Notes under the pieces: model-generated
Told to the model about the DNA's origin: nothing
What the model saw: the letters and a program-made list of their open reading frames with translations, nothing else
The model's database searches: none
Source: Pelodera strongyloides
Lineage: Eukaryota > Nematoda > Chromadorea > Rhabditida > Rhabditidae
Direction: 5' to 3'
DNA: 64,000 nt
NCBI GenBank assembly: GCA_036852015.1
Contig: JAANDG010000093.1
Coordinates: 248,001 to 312,000 of the forward strand
In this document: piece by piece, positions 45,201 through 56,275 of the stretch
Numbering within the stretch: position 1 is the first letter of the stretch
Layout of the letters: the number at the start of each line of letters is the position of its first letter
Program-made: the position numbers and the translations under genes

Positions 45201-48200
45201 TAGGAAAAACCAACCTTTTTATATGAACGTTGAACACAAAATGATTTTTCACTAATTGTTCCTCAAGGTCAAAATTTGCATTAGTTTGTATAGATTTAAG
45301 AGTGCGATGTATCTATGTTTCTATTCTTGGTTGTTTGCGTCCATTTGCTTGAGTGGTATGAGTTAACAGATTGGTTTTGATTCTTTGACTTGCAAAGATA
45401 GGAAAAACCAACCTTTTTATATGAACGTTGAACACAAAATGATTTTTCACTTAATTGTTCCTCAAGGTCAAAATTTGCATTAGTTTGTATAGATTTAAGA
45501 GTGCGATGTATCTATGTTTCTATGCTTGGTTGTTTGCGTCCATTTGCTTGAGTGGTATGAGTTAACAGATTGGTTTTGATTCTTTGACTTGCAAAGATAG
45601 GAAAAACCAACCTTTTTATATGAACGTTGAACACAAAATGATTTTTCACTTATTTGTTCCTCAAGGTCAAAATTTGCATTAGTTTGTATAGATTTAAGAG
45701 TGCGATGTATCTATGTTTCTATGCTTGGTTGTTTGCGTACATTTGCTTGAGTGGTATGAGTTAACAGATTGGTTTTTGATTCTTTGACTTGCAAAGATAG
45801 GAAAAACCAACCTTTTTATATGAACGTTGAACACAAAATGATTTTTCACTAATTGTTCCTCAAGGTCAAAATTTGCATTAGTTTGTATAGATTTAAGAGT
45901 GCGATGTATCTATGTTTCTATGCTTGGTTGTTTGCGTCATTTGCTTGAGTGGTATGATTAACAGATTGGTTTTGATTCTTTGACTTGCAAAGATAGGAAA
46001 AACCAACCTTTTTATATGAACGTTGAACACAAAATGATTTTTCACTAATTGTTCCTCAAGGTCAAAATTTGCATTAGTTTTATAGATTTAAGAGTGCGAT
46101 GTATCTATGTTTCTATGCTTGGTTGTTGCGTATTTGCTTGAGTGGTATGAGTTAACAGATTGGTTTTGATTCTTTGACTTGCAAAGATAGGAAAAACCAA
46201 CCGTTTATATGAACGTTGAACACAAATGATTTTTCACTTATTTGTTCCTCAAGGTCAAAATTTGCATTAGTTTGTATAGATTTAAGAGTGCGATGTATCT
46301 ATGTTTCTATGCTTGGTTGTTTGCGTCCATTTGCTTGAGTGGTATGAGTTAACAGATTGGTTTTGATTCTTTGACTTGCAAAGATAGGAAAAACCAACCT
46401 TTTTATATGAACGTTGAACACAAAATGATTTTTCACTTATTTGTTCCTCAAGGTCAAAATTTGCATTAGTTTGTATAGATTTAAGAGTGCGATGTATCTA
46501 TGTTTCTATGCTGGTTGTTTGCGTACATTTGCTTGAGTGGATGAGTTACAATTGGTTTTGATTCTTTGACTTGCAAAGATAGGAAAAACCAACCTTTTTA
46601 TATGAACGTTGAACACAAAATGATTTTTCACTATTTGTTCCTCAAGGTCAAAATTTGCATTAGTTTGTATAGATTTAAGAGTGCGATGTATCTATGTTTC
46701 TATGCTTGGTTGTTTGCGTACATTTGCTTGAGTGGTATGAGTTAACAGATTGGTTTTGATTCTTTGACTTGCAAAGATAGGAAAAACCAACCTTTTTATA
46801 TGAACGTTGAACACAAAATGATTTTTCACCTACTTGTTCCTCAAGGTCAAAAATTAGTTTGTATAGATTTAAGAGTGCGATGTATCTATGTTTCTATGCT
46901 TGTTGTTTGCGTCCATTTGCTGAGTGGTATGAGTTAACAGATTGTTTTGATTCTTTGACTTGCAAAGATAGAAAAACCAACCTTTTTATATGACGTTGAA
47001 CACAAAAATATTTTTCACTTATTGTTCCTCAAGGTCAAAATGCATTAGTTGTATAGATTTAAGAGTGCGTGTATCTATGTTTCTATGCTTGGTTGTTTGC
47101 GTCCATTTGCTTGAGTGGTATGAGTTAACAGATTGGTTTTGATTCTTTGACTTGCAAAGATAGGAAAACCAACCTTTTTATATGAACGTTGAACACAAAA
47201 TGATTTTTCACTTATTTGTTCCTCAAGGTCAAAATTTGCATTAGTTTGTATAGATTTAAGAGTGTGGTGTATCTATGTTTCTATGCTTGGTTGTTTGCGT
47301 ACATTTGCTTGTGTGGTATGAGTTAACAGATTGTTTTGATTCTTTGACTTGCAAAGATAGGAACCAACTATATGAACGTTGAACACAAAATGATTTTTCA
47401 CTTATTTGTTCCTAGGTCAAAATTTGCATTAGTTTGTATAGATTTAACAGTGCGATGTATCTATGTTTCTATTTGGTTTTTGCGTACATTTGCTTGAGTT
47501 GTATGAGTTAACAGATTGGTTTTGATTCTTTGACTTGAAAGATAGGAAAAACCAACTTTTTATATGAACTTGAACACAAATGATTTTTCACTTATTTGTT
47601 CCTCAAGGTCAAAATTTGCATTAGTTTGTATAGATTTAAGAGTGCGATGTATCTATGTTTCTATGCTTGGTTGTTTGCGTCCATTTTCTTGAGTGGTATG
47701 AGTTAACAGATGGTTTTGATTCTTTGACTTGCAAAGATAGGAAAAACCAACCCTTTTTATATGAACGTTGAACAAAAAATGATTTTTCACTTATTTTTCC
47801 TCAAGGTCAAAATTTGCATTAGTTTGTATAGATTTAAGAGTTCGATGTATCTATGTTTCTATGCTTGGTTGTTTGCGTCCATTTTCTTGAGTGGGATGAG
47901 TTAACAGTTGGTTTTGATTCTTTGACTTGCAAAGATAGGAAAAACCAACCTTTTTATATGAACGTTGAACACAAAATGATTTTTCACTATTGTTCCTCAA
48001 GGTCAAAATTTGCATTAGTATAGATTTAAGAGTGCGATGTATCTATGTTTCTATGGTTGGTTGTTTGCGTCCATTTGCTTGAGTGGTATGAGTTAACAGA
48101 TTGGTTTTGATTCTTTTACTTGCAAAGATAGAAAAAACCAACCTTTTTATATGAACGTTGAACACAAAATGATTTTTCACTTAATTGTTCCTCAAGGTCA

Positions 48201-49690
48201 AAATTTGCATTAGTTTGTATAGATTTAAGAGTGCGATGTATCTATGTTTCTATGCTTGGTTGTTTGCGTCCATTTGCTTGAGTGGTATGAGTTAACAGAT
48301 GGTTTTGATTCTTTGACTTGCAAAGATAGGAAAAACCAACCTTTTTATATGAACGTTGAACACAAAATGATTTTTCACTAATTGTTCCTCAAGGTCAAAA
48401 TTTGCATTAGTTTGTATAGATTTAAGAGTGCGATGTATCTATGTTTCTATGCTTGGTTGTTTGCGTACATTTGTTGAGTGGTATGAGTTAACAGATTGGT
48501 TTTGATTCTTTGACTTGCAAAGATAGGAAAACAACCTTTTTATATGAACGTTAACACAAAATGATTTTTCACTGTTCCTCAAGGTCAAAATTTGCATTAG
48601 TTTGTATATATTTAAGAGTGCGATGTAATGTTTCTATGTTGGTTGTTTGCGTCATTTGCTTGAGTGGTATGAGTTAACAGATTGGTTTTGATTCTTTGAC
48701 TTGCAAAGATAGGAAAAACCAACCTTTTTATATGAACGTTGAACACAAAATGATTTTTCACTAATTGTTCCTCAAGGTCAAATTTTCATTAGTTTGTATA
48801 GATTTAAGAGTGCGATGTATCTATGTTTCTATGCTTGGTTGTTTGCGTCATTTGCTTGAGTGGTATGTAACAGATTGGTTTTGATTCTTTGACTTGCAAT
48901 AGGAAAAACCAGTTGAACACAAAATCACTTATTTGTTCCTCAAGGTCAAAATTTGCATTAGTTTGTATAGATTTAAGAGTGCGATGTATTGTTTCTATGC
49001 TTGGTTGTTTGCGTCCATTTGCTTGAGTGGTATGAGTTAACAGATTGGTTTGATTCTTTGACTTGCAAAGATAGGAAAAACCAACCTTTTATATGAAAGT
49101 GAACACAAAATGATTTTTCACTTATTTGTTCCTCAAGGTCAAAATTTGCATTAGTTTGTATAGATTTAAGAGTGCGATGTATCTATGTTTCTATGCTTGG
49201 TTGTTTGCGTACATTTGCTTGAGTGGTATGAGTTAACAGATTGGTTTTGATTCTTTGACTTGCAAAGATAGGAAAACCAACCTTTTTATATGAACGTTGA
49301 ACACAAAATGATTTTTCACTTATTTGTTCCTCAAGGTCAAAATTTGCATTAGTTTGTATAGATTTAAGAGTGCGATGTATCTATGTTTCTATGCTTGGTT
49401 GTTTGCGTACATTTGCTTGAGTGGTATGAGTTAACAGATTGGTTTTGATTCTTTGACTTGCAAAGATAGGAAAAACCAACCTTTTTATATGAACGTTGAA
49501 CACAAAATGATTTTTCACCTACTTGTTCCTCAAGGTCAAAATTTGTATTAGTTTGTGTAAATTTAAATAGGTGTGGTGAATGTACGTTTGTATACTCGTT
49601 GTATGGTTTTATGCAATGAGCCGGATTCAATTGACCCTTCGGAACCAACTAAAGTACATAGCCGATAAACAAAGACGATTTTTTCACATA
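36280..49690. repeat. Satellite array 2: about 65 monomers of 199 bp
   Basis: GTGCGATGTATCTATGTTTC or GTGTGGTGTATCTATGTTTC recurs every 197-201 bp (for example 39,146, 39,347, 40,340, 40,539, 40,737). Each unit contains TTGGTTGTTTGCGT, GGTATGAGTTAACAGATTGG, CTTGCAAAGATAGGAAAAAC, CCAACCTTTTTATATGAACG, TTGAACACAAAATGATTTTT and CAAAATTTGCATTAGTTTGT. The outermost monomers (36,280-36,590, 36,750-36,960 and 49,560-49,690) are diverged and closer to array 1 (GGATTGAA, GTGTGGTGAATGTACGT). Variants recur at 12- and 14-monomer spacings. From about 45,940 to 49,100 single-base losses abound. There are no genes; antisense frames are repeat translation. Confidence 0.95.
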
Positions 49691-49757
49691 CTTTGCCGTT
49701 TTTTGCATACAATACCATCAGGTTCGGAGTTTTTCACCAAAAATATTTTGAAAAAAA

Positions 49758-51145
49758 AAGTTATAAACGAAAATAAACATAAAATCACAAACAAGTAAGT
49801 GAATCTTGAATAAAAATTTTCTCAAACAATGTTTTGTATGGGAAAATTCGCTTTACACGATTGGCCGCGCCATATAACAGTGCCGAGCTGGGAGGATGCA
49901 AAGTGCATTTTCAACTTATCACACACTCCGCTGCATCAAAATGACGAAATTTGTCAAAAGTTTATGGGGTTTCAATGCATGGCAAAAACTGCGCATTTTG
50001 CTTCTAAGTATCAAATGTGCATCTCGTTTACGATTTTGCATGCACCTTTGATGGGGTTTCCATGTATAGCCGATTTTCCTTCCAAGTATCGAAAAATTTA
50101 CCGTATCTTGGCACTACACGAACATATCTACATGCAGTTTTTACGACCGATCACCACGGGACCATTTGTTCAACAAATGCTGAGCTTTAATGACGGGTTT
50201 TCTATAATGTGGATGTGTCAAAATTACGCAAAATTACGGTAGATTGGCACACGATTTTGCAATTAATGGGGTCTCGATGTATGGCAAAATTTGCAGATTT
50301 TTGCTTCCAAGTATGGCTTTAATTACCGTAGATTGGCACTACACGAGAACATCTACAGACCGCCAAAAAATGGTCCCGCGGCGGTAGCCACAGGACCATT
50401 TTTTTCGATCGTGCATAAACTGTGCATTTTCGCCTCCTCTAGTATTATCAATGGTGCATTTTCTAACTTTCAAAGGTGTATGCAAAATCGTGCACGAGAT
50501 GCACATTTGATACTTGGAAGCAAAATGCGCTGTTTTTGCCATACATCGAGATCCCATGATACTTGGAAGAAAAATGCACGGTTTTCGGCATACTTGGAAA
50601 CCCCATACAAGTTAGAAAATCATGCCATTAAATTGACCAGGCGAAAATGCACTGTTTATGCACAGTCGAAAAAAAAAATTTTTTGGCGGACTGTAGTTGT
50701 TGTTGTGTAATGCAATCTACAGTAAATTGTCCCATACTTGGAAGCAAAAATCAGCAATTCTTGCCATACATTGAATCCACAACAAGGAAAGAATGGACAT
50801 GTTTATTGCTGTAACGAACGCACTGATGGTTCCTCCGCCCCTTTCTGTAACTTTCGTCAAACCGTCACTTCGCTTTATGGACACAAATTGCACTAGTTTA
50901 TTTAAATTTGGTGGTGTCGCCGCCGGCCGGCTTTCTTCTTCTTTCGACAGTGCCTGATGCCGAAAAAAGCGCGTATCTGAAGAAAACATATTATGGGGTT
51001 TATAAGCTGAAAATTTACCGTATCTTGGAATTACACGGGAATACTTTTTTCTCCATATTCTACATGCAGGTAAGTGCAGAAATACGGTAGTACAGACAGA
51101 ATCACATCGAATTGTTTGATACTTTGAAACCCCATTAAGCGCAGT
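49758..51145. repeat. Foldback region with nested inverted copies of a roughly 100-bp motif
   Basis: Inverted pairs include 49,981-50,053 with 50,481-50,547 (GGCAAAAACTGCGCATTTTG against its complement) and 50,275-50,372 with 50,680-50,775 (GATGTATGGCAAAATTTGCA, CCGTAGATTGGCACTACACG and their complements). Recurrent words are TTGGAAGCAAAA, TACCGTA(T/G) and GGGGTTT. The transcript would form long hairpins. Open frames here (137, 139 and 159 codons) follow the repeat symmetry and are not accepted as genes. 49,758-49,850 also matches 586-680. Confidence 0.7.
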
Positions 51146-51149
51146 ATGT

Positions 51150-52126
51150 TTGGGAGTTTGCTTCCACCCGTTATTTATAGGAAAAAATAAAGTCACTAAA
51201 GGGACAACCTCTTGGTCGCTTTTGTACGCTTTGTGTTCTTACGCACAGCACGGCAGTGAAAAAAACCGTAAAATAGCTGATTTCATCGATCAGTTTAATG
51301 AAGAAAAATGTGTCGCGCAGACCAAGCACCGCAGTTAGCCAAAAACCAAATGTTGTAATGTCCACGAGATGCGCGACCAATACTCGGTGGCTTAACCTTA
51401 GTGACGATGGTATGGGATATTGGACAATAATGAATATGGTTAGGGATTGGACCTGGAACACGATTTTAAGTCAACATTTTACTCACGGCTGCAGCATTTA
51501 ATGCAAAATAATTTCCCCAACCCTATCTGTTAAATATAACTCAGAAGTTAAAAACACAAAGCATTGCGAAGGGACAAAGGCGACAACACCCTTTAAAGAG
51601 CTTTTGGCGATCCTGGTATAGGACGGGTTGGATGGTAACCACTTTAGCAATAATACCAAAGTACGCAAATCCCAGGAATATATGTCAATTCGCAGATAAA
51701 CAAAGGCGCGATTCTGAAACAATAATGGTTAAGATTTTTATAATTTAACTCAATTGCGACACCAGACTGTGCCTCACGCGCTAACCTTTATATTAAGCGA
51801 GGGAGCATAACAGTCGATATATAGGTGAAATAATGAGATGTTTAAATCTAACTTCTATGCAAAGAAATAGGAAAGAGCACAACTTTCCATTTTTGTACTA
51901 GTGAAACCCTGCAATGCGGAGATATTTGATGCACTATGGATACCAATGCCTATGTCACACTAAATAAAAGCGTCAGAACAACCGTGCCTACATGTACACT
52001 TCATCTTTTTTAAATGGCAACGTTTATATCAGGGTATTGGAATTATATCCTGCGGAAGACAATTAAGCCCGGAGCACCAAACATTCGCTAAAAATTAATA
52101 ATGGGAAGGTGAACATCTGGCTCGCA
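51150..52126. other. Intergenic, no convincing gene
   Basis: An open frame at 51,298-51,501 (plus strand) contains a plausible stretch (NVVMSTRCATNTRWLNLSDD) followed by GTATGG, which could be an exon edge, but there is no matching acceptor or partner exon. Nothing else is supportable. Confidence 0.35.
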
Positions 52127-53082
52127 CTAGAACCAACTCATTATTTTGCCGGCTTCCCGTCCTGTTTCTGAACCCCATGAGACTTCTGAGTTGTCATTCT
52201 TCGGTTTGTCATTGTCCGTTCTGTTCTCGTGGCCTATTTGATCTTTTCGTATCTAAATGTGAAAATAAAGTGAATTGACAAAATTTTGTGCGCGCTACGC
52301 CTGGTTGTTAGTTTGTACTGCTCATGCTCACATGCGAGTCTTCTTTTGTAGACGCCACGGACTTAACAATGGCCTCGTCCTGAATGCAGTCTCCGAGTTC
52401 TGGCTGATTTGGATCCGATGGCAAAAGTAGACTGTCCTCGGTCCTCTAATTACTAAATCAGTGTATATAGGAAAAAAAGGAGATGTTTTCTACACTTCTC
52501 TGGTCCTGCGCTTAAAGGGGCACGGTCACCTTTTGGTACCTTACGTAGATTTAGTGTTTTATTAACTGCATAATGCGTAAAGCACAGTGTTTGGAATTTT
52601 TTTTGCATGAAACGCGGCATCAGCGAGTAAAATGAAGACGAAAAATAGTGTTCCTGAACCAATACACTCAGATATTATGCAGATAATACAAACCGTAACC
52701 CTAGTAATAGTCCATTATCAATGTCCATGAGGATAATGACTCGACTAAGTTTATTCGGCTAAATAATTGGTCGCATATCTCGCGGGCATTATAACAGTTG
52801 GTTTTCTATGGCTAACTGAGGTGCTTGTTCCGAACGCAACTTTTTTACTCGGTGAATTTCTCGCTGAAATCGGCTTTCTTGTCTGATTTTTTTCCAACAA
52901 TATGCCTTAAATATTATGCAGATAATAAAAACTCAAATTATAAATAAGGGAGAAAGCGGTGACCGCGTCCCTCTAAAGGGCGCGATGGTGCCGTCCTTCG
53001 CAATATTATACTCAACTTTTTTGGTAGCATCAGCTTCCCTTTTCTTCTCGTCCTCCTTCTCTTTGTTATTCGTTCGCACCAT
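52127..53082 (-). CDS. Lysine-rich small protein, paralogue 2, interrupted by a TTAA element
   Basis: Exon 1 starts at 53,082 (MVRTNNKEKEDEKKREADAT) and reaches KDGTIAPF, matching DGSVLPF of paralogue 1, where palindromic element 4 begins. Beyond it, exon 52,445-52,332 encodes RTEDSLLLPSDPNQPELGD with a Glu-rich end, and exon 52,252-52,127 encodes IRKDQIGHENRTDNDKPKN and ends in TAG. Acceptors (AATTAG, CATTTAG), the donor GTGAGC and the phases agree. A stop arises inside the TTAA element, so the gene is intact only if the element is spliced out; otherwise it is a pseudogene. Function unknown; probably disordered. Confidence 0.5.
52516..52972. mobile_element. Palindromic TTAA element (foldback MITE) 4
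   Basis: About 457 bp. Left end AGGGGCACGGTCACC, right end the near reverse complement GGTGACCGCGTCCCT, flanked by TTAA (52,512-52,515) and CTAA (52,973-52,976). The inner arms match imperfectly (ATTATGCAGATAATA-like and GCGAGTAAAA-like segments), so this is the oldest of the four. It sits inside paralogue 2. Confidence 0.75.
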
Positions 53083-53109
53083 TACCTGCTTTTTTCGGCA
53101 TTTTTGTCT

Positions 53110-53848
53110 CCTGTACGATTCAGATATATATCTAGAGTACCCTCAACACACATTGAGACCCACCACTCCATATTTCTTCCGTCTTGAAGTGCATGCTCAG
53201 AACAAATGGCCAAATTGAGGACAGTCGCACCAAGCATAGTCACGGTGTGGTATGTTGTATACGCCAGCTACTTTGGCGCCGTGTGATCTGTGCAGTGTCC
53301 AGATGCTACGCTTTTTTTTTCCTCGGAACCTAGTGATCAACACTTCATGTAGTGTCTTTCAGCAAATCCTGTTCTCCATGAGAACGGGTTTTAGGCTTCC
53401 CATGGAATTTCTTTACCAAGTATATTTCTACGCCACTTCAACAGTGACATGTCTGATAAACGGCTAACAAAGTAATATGCCCCAAGCAGAAAACAAAGTA
53501 TTAAAGCAATTATATTGAAGAAGCAACTCGCCAAAATATCACAATGCAGAAATGACCGCTATTTCTATTTATTCGTCCTGCACATTTGTGATGTCTGAAT
53601 GATGCTACCAAAGGTACGTAGCATCAAAAACATGGCCACATCTTCCAATTGATCTCACTTTTTCAGGAATCTCATATCGAATTGTCTACTCCGCACTGTT
53701 GCGTTTCTCCAACAAAACAAAAAACAACAACAGAGGAGACTGATATGCCCCTGTCCTATTAATAAAGCAAGCTAAGCAGTGTCGTCGAACATGTAGACGT
53801 TAGTCGACGGACATCTACCACCACACTATGAAGAGTGAGGTAAAATGG
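53110..53848. other. Upstream of paralogue 2, no feature seen
   Basis: Several short open frames but none with splice signals or protein-like composition that I could support. Confidence 0.4.
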
Positions 53849-54080
53849 TATGTGTGTGTGTGTGTGTGTGTTTGTGTTGTGTGTGTATGTGTGTGTGTCG
53901 GTGTGTGCATTCGTTTGCATGTGTGTGTTGTGTGTTTGTGTGTATGTGTGTATGCCTGTATGGGTTTGTGTTTGTGTGTGTGTGAGTGTGTGTGTGTGTT
54001 TGGTGCGTGTGTATTTATGTGTGAGTATGTGTGTATTTATGTGTGAGTATGTGTGTATATATGTGTGTGTGTGTGCGTGC
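53849..54080. repeat. GT-rich microsatellite, about 230 bp
   Basis: An interrupted (GT)n tract with TGTATGTGTG and GTGTGAGTAT variants. It abuts the conserved 3' module at 54,084. Cys/Val-rich open frames on it are artefacts of the dinucleotide. Confidence 0.95.
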
Positions 54081-54083
54081 GAC

Positions 54084-54197
54084 TAGGCTTCACTGAGGAA
54101 TTGATCAATATTTTGGAAAATATCCACTGTTTCCTCAAAATATACCTCTCCGGCTTGTTCCGCCACTGCAAATCTCTCTAATAATCAATGCAATTAG
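54084..54197. repeat. Diverged 3' module of composite element, copy 3
   Basis: TAGGCTTCACTGAGGAATTGATCA...CACTGT...CTTGTTCCGCCACTGCAAAT aligns with 7,963-8,140 and 28,427-28,600, with an internal deletion of about 60 bp. It suggests that array 2 belonged to a third composite element whose right part was separated by the 49.7-53.8-kb segment. Confidence 0.65.
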
Positions 54198-54940
54198 ACA
54201 ACCTGTCGCCGGCATCTTTTCTCGTGAAAAGAAGCAATTGTCGTGTCCTCGTCAATGAGTTGCCGAACCTTTCCGCGAATCATATACTCCAAACGGCATA
54301 GTCACATTGTGAAATTATCGCATCAGTCGTTTCCTAAACTTTGAACTTTAGTAGTAAATTATCTTCCAACATTCTTAGTTGTTGTTTAGCATAGAGCTGA
54401 TACTTCGATAATGGTACATTGCAAAAATTCAAGAAAATTGTTATCGCTGACCTTTTATCCCTGTGGACGCAATTCATGTGGACCACATTTGCTTAAACTG
54501 AACCTCTGTACACTTGCGTTAGGCAGGTATTGTTGCGACTTTTTATTCTGTTTGTGGAAATGCGTGTGGTAAACATTTTATGTGTTCGTAATGTTGCACC
54601 GTATATATTAACACATTTTATCAGCACTATCTTTAAATGGACCACGAATCATTAAACTATAAAATAAGGGAAATTAAGATTTCAATGCATGTTTAACTCG
54701 TCTGCTTAAGATACTTTAATGCGCCATCAGCGGGTGGTCCAATCTTAAACCCTTGAATTGTAACCGGCAAAACAATAACTCAAATGCACTGAACACGTGA
54801 TTGGCTTCAAGGGGCTCAACCTTCTTTGAGGGCCATTTACATTACACTGCAATACTTATGGCACTGCGGAGGTAAAGCGAATATAAAAACGGTTTGTAGG
54901 TAATTTTGACTGTGCGGCTGCAACAACGGGATTCTTCGCA
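54198..54940. other. Intergenic, no feature seen
   Basis: AT-rich sequence with no supportable ORF or RNA gene. Confidence 0.4.
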
Positions 54941-54959
54941 ACGCCTTGCAAGGAGCTGA

Positions 54960-55387
54960 AAACAATTTGAATTTTTTTTGGTTTTGTGCGTTATTATAGA
55001 GTTTGAAGTGAAGAAAAAGTACATGGAAAAATTAGCTGCGAATCTGTCACGGCAAATTTTTTTGGGTCCTCGATATTTCTACGGGCTTATAACGTGTGGA
55101 GTGGTGGTGGTTGCATTAAACATAACATATATTTTCTACAAAATGTCGGGTCTGTTAGCGGGATCGAACGTGTGACCTATATCTTTTGAGTCGAGGCGCT
55201 TGCCACTCACCACATTTCTATGAAATTGCAAACCGTGTGGGTTTGGCAGTACATATTATGAGCCCGTAGGAACTTCGAGGGCCCAAAACAATTTCCTTGA
55301 TAGATTCGCAGCTAATTTTCCATATTCTTTTTCTCCGCATCAGACTCTATAATAACGCGCAATATCAAAAAAATTCAAATTGTTGTC
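54960..55387. repeat. Inverted repeat, arms about 130 bp, with tRNA-like spacer
   Basis: The left arm (54,960-55,095: CAATTTGAATTTTTTTTGG, TTATTATAGAGTTTGAAG, TTAGCTGCGAATCTGTC) is repeated in inverted, diverged form at 55,255-55,387. The spacer of about 160 bp carries a tRNA-like sequence on the minus strand. A 65-codon plus-strand frame spans the left arm and is not accepted as a gene. Confidence 0.7.
55139..55213 (-). tRNA. tRNA-like sequence (degenerate, Leu/Ser-like or SINE head)
   Basis: On the minus strand GTGGTGAGTGGCAAGCGCCT resembles an A box and D arm, CTCGACTCAAAAGA an anticodon arm, and ACGTTCGATCCCG a B box. A complete acceptor stem is not evident, so it is probably a tRNA pseudogene or the promoter of a tRNA-derived SINE rather than a functional tRNA. 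Confidence 0.4.
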
Positions 55388-55578
55388 AACTTAACAGATA
55401 AAATTCAAAATGTTGGCCTTAGAAAAAAGTGCGACGAGCCTTCAACACATCGTTTCAAGGAAAGCTCACGAAATTATTCAACAACACAATTCTTCCAGGG
55501 TTTAAAACTGGGACCACACTTACACAAGATAAGACATAGTAAATTCAGGAAAGCGCAAATATAATACAGTAAATTCGT

Positions 55579-55749
55579 GAATTGGGGTAAACCTAGTGAA
55601 ACCATGTTGCATCAATGAAACTAAAATAATATCATTTTTAGTTCGTGCGAATAAGGCTGCGAAGGCACTATTCTTCTGGAACCGAGTGTTGTGCGCCCTG
55701 AAACAGCAATTGGGGTAAACCTAGTGAAACCATGTTGTATCAATGAAAC
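55579..55749. repeat. 42-bp direct repeat, spacing 129 bp
   Basis: AATTGGGGTAAACCTAGTGA and the following bases to CAATGAAAC occur at 55,579 and 55,708 with one mismatch. Function unknown. Confidence 0.8.
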
Positions 55750-56039
55750 AAATATGCAAATATCTCTTCGTTCATACTCTGTTCTTCTCTCGCACGTTTC
55801 CTGCGGCCTAAGACTCAATCCCGCGTTTCCAGCGCAATAAGCACCATATCGCAAAGTTCCCGCGAAATGAGACTCACTCAGTCAGTGACACGTTTTCCTC
55901 GAAATGTAAATTGTGTCCCAAAGTTCCTCCCGAAATAAGAAATAACATTTTCTCTTTGTGTCTGCACTTTCTCATTTCACGCGTTATTTCTTACATAGTC
56001 AACGAAGTACTCCGTTAATAAATCCCTAGGTTTTTCCAA

Positions 56040-56275
56040 TGAACTTTGCATTTCCGAGCTTTTTCCGCCTATATCCCGAATATTCTCCGACAGGCCGAAC
56101 TTTCTCGGGCCGAGCTCGGAAACTTTGAGGTTCTCGGGCCGAGCTCGGGAGCTGTCTGTTTGTCCGTGTCCGAGCTTTTCCCGAGAAACTTTGCCTTTTC
56201 CGAGCCTTTTCCGACTAAAAACCTAGTAGAAACTAGCAAAAAAGAGTTTTTTTGCTAGTTTTTTTTGCGAGCTCG
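56040..56275. repeat. Cluster of CGAGCTCGG/CGAGCTTTTCC words
   Basis: Repeated, partly palindromic words (CGGGCCGAGCTCGG at about 56,107 and 56,137; TTTCCGAGC and TTTTCCGA several times) are framed by inverted CCTAGGTTTTT and AAAAACCTAG. It may be a small foldback element. From here to 57,060 I see no supportable gene. Confidence 0.5.

Noticed and set aside
36587..49648. Antisense ORFs in array 2 (for example 43,508-43,693 and 49,364-49,648)
   Set aside because: Same reason: repeat translation with frame changes every monomer.
50717..51196. 159-codon minus-strand ORF
   Set aside because: It overlaps the foldback repeat, has no domain, splice context or protein-like patterning beyond the repeat words.
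53828..54086. Cys/Val-rich ORFs of 72-78 codons
   Set aside because: They lie entirely on a GT microsatellite.
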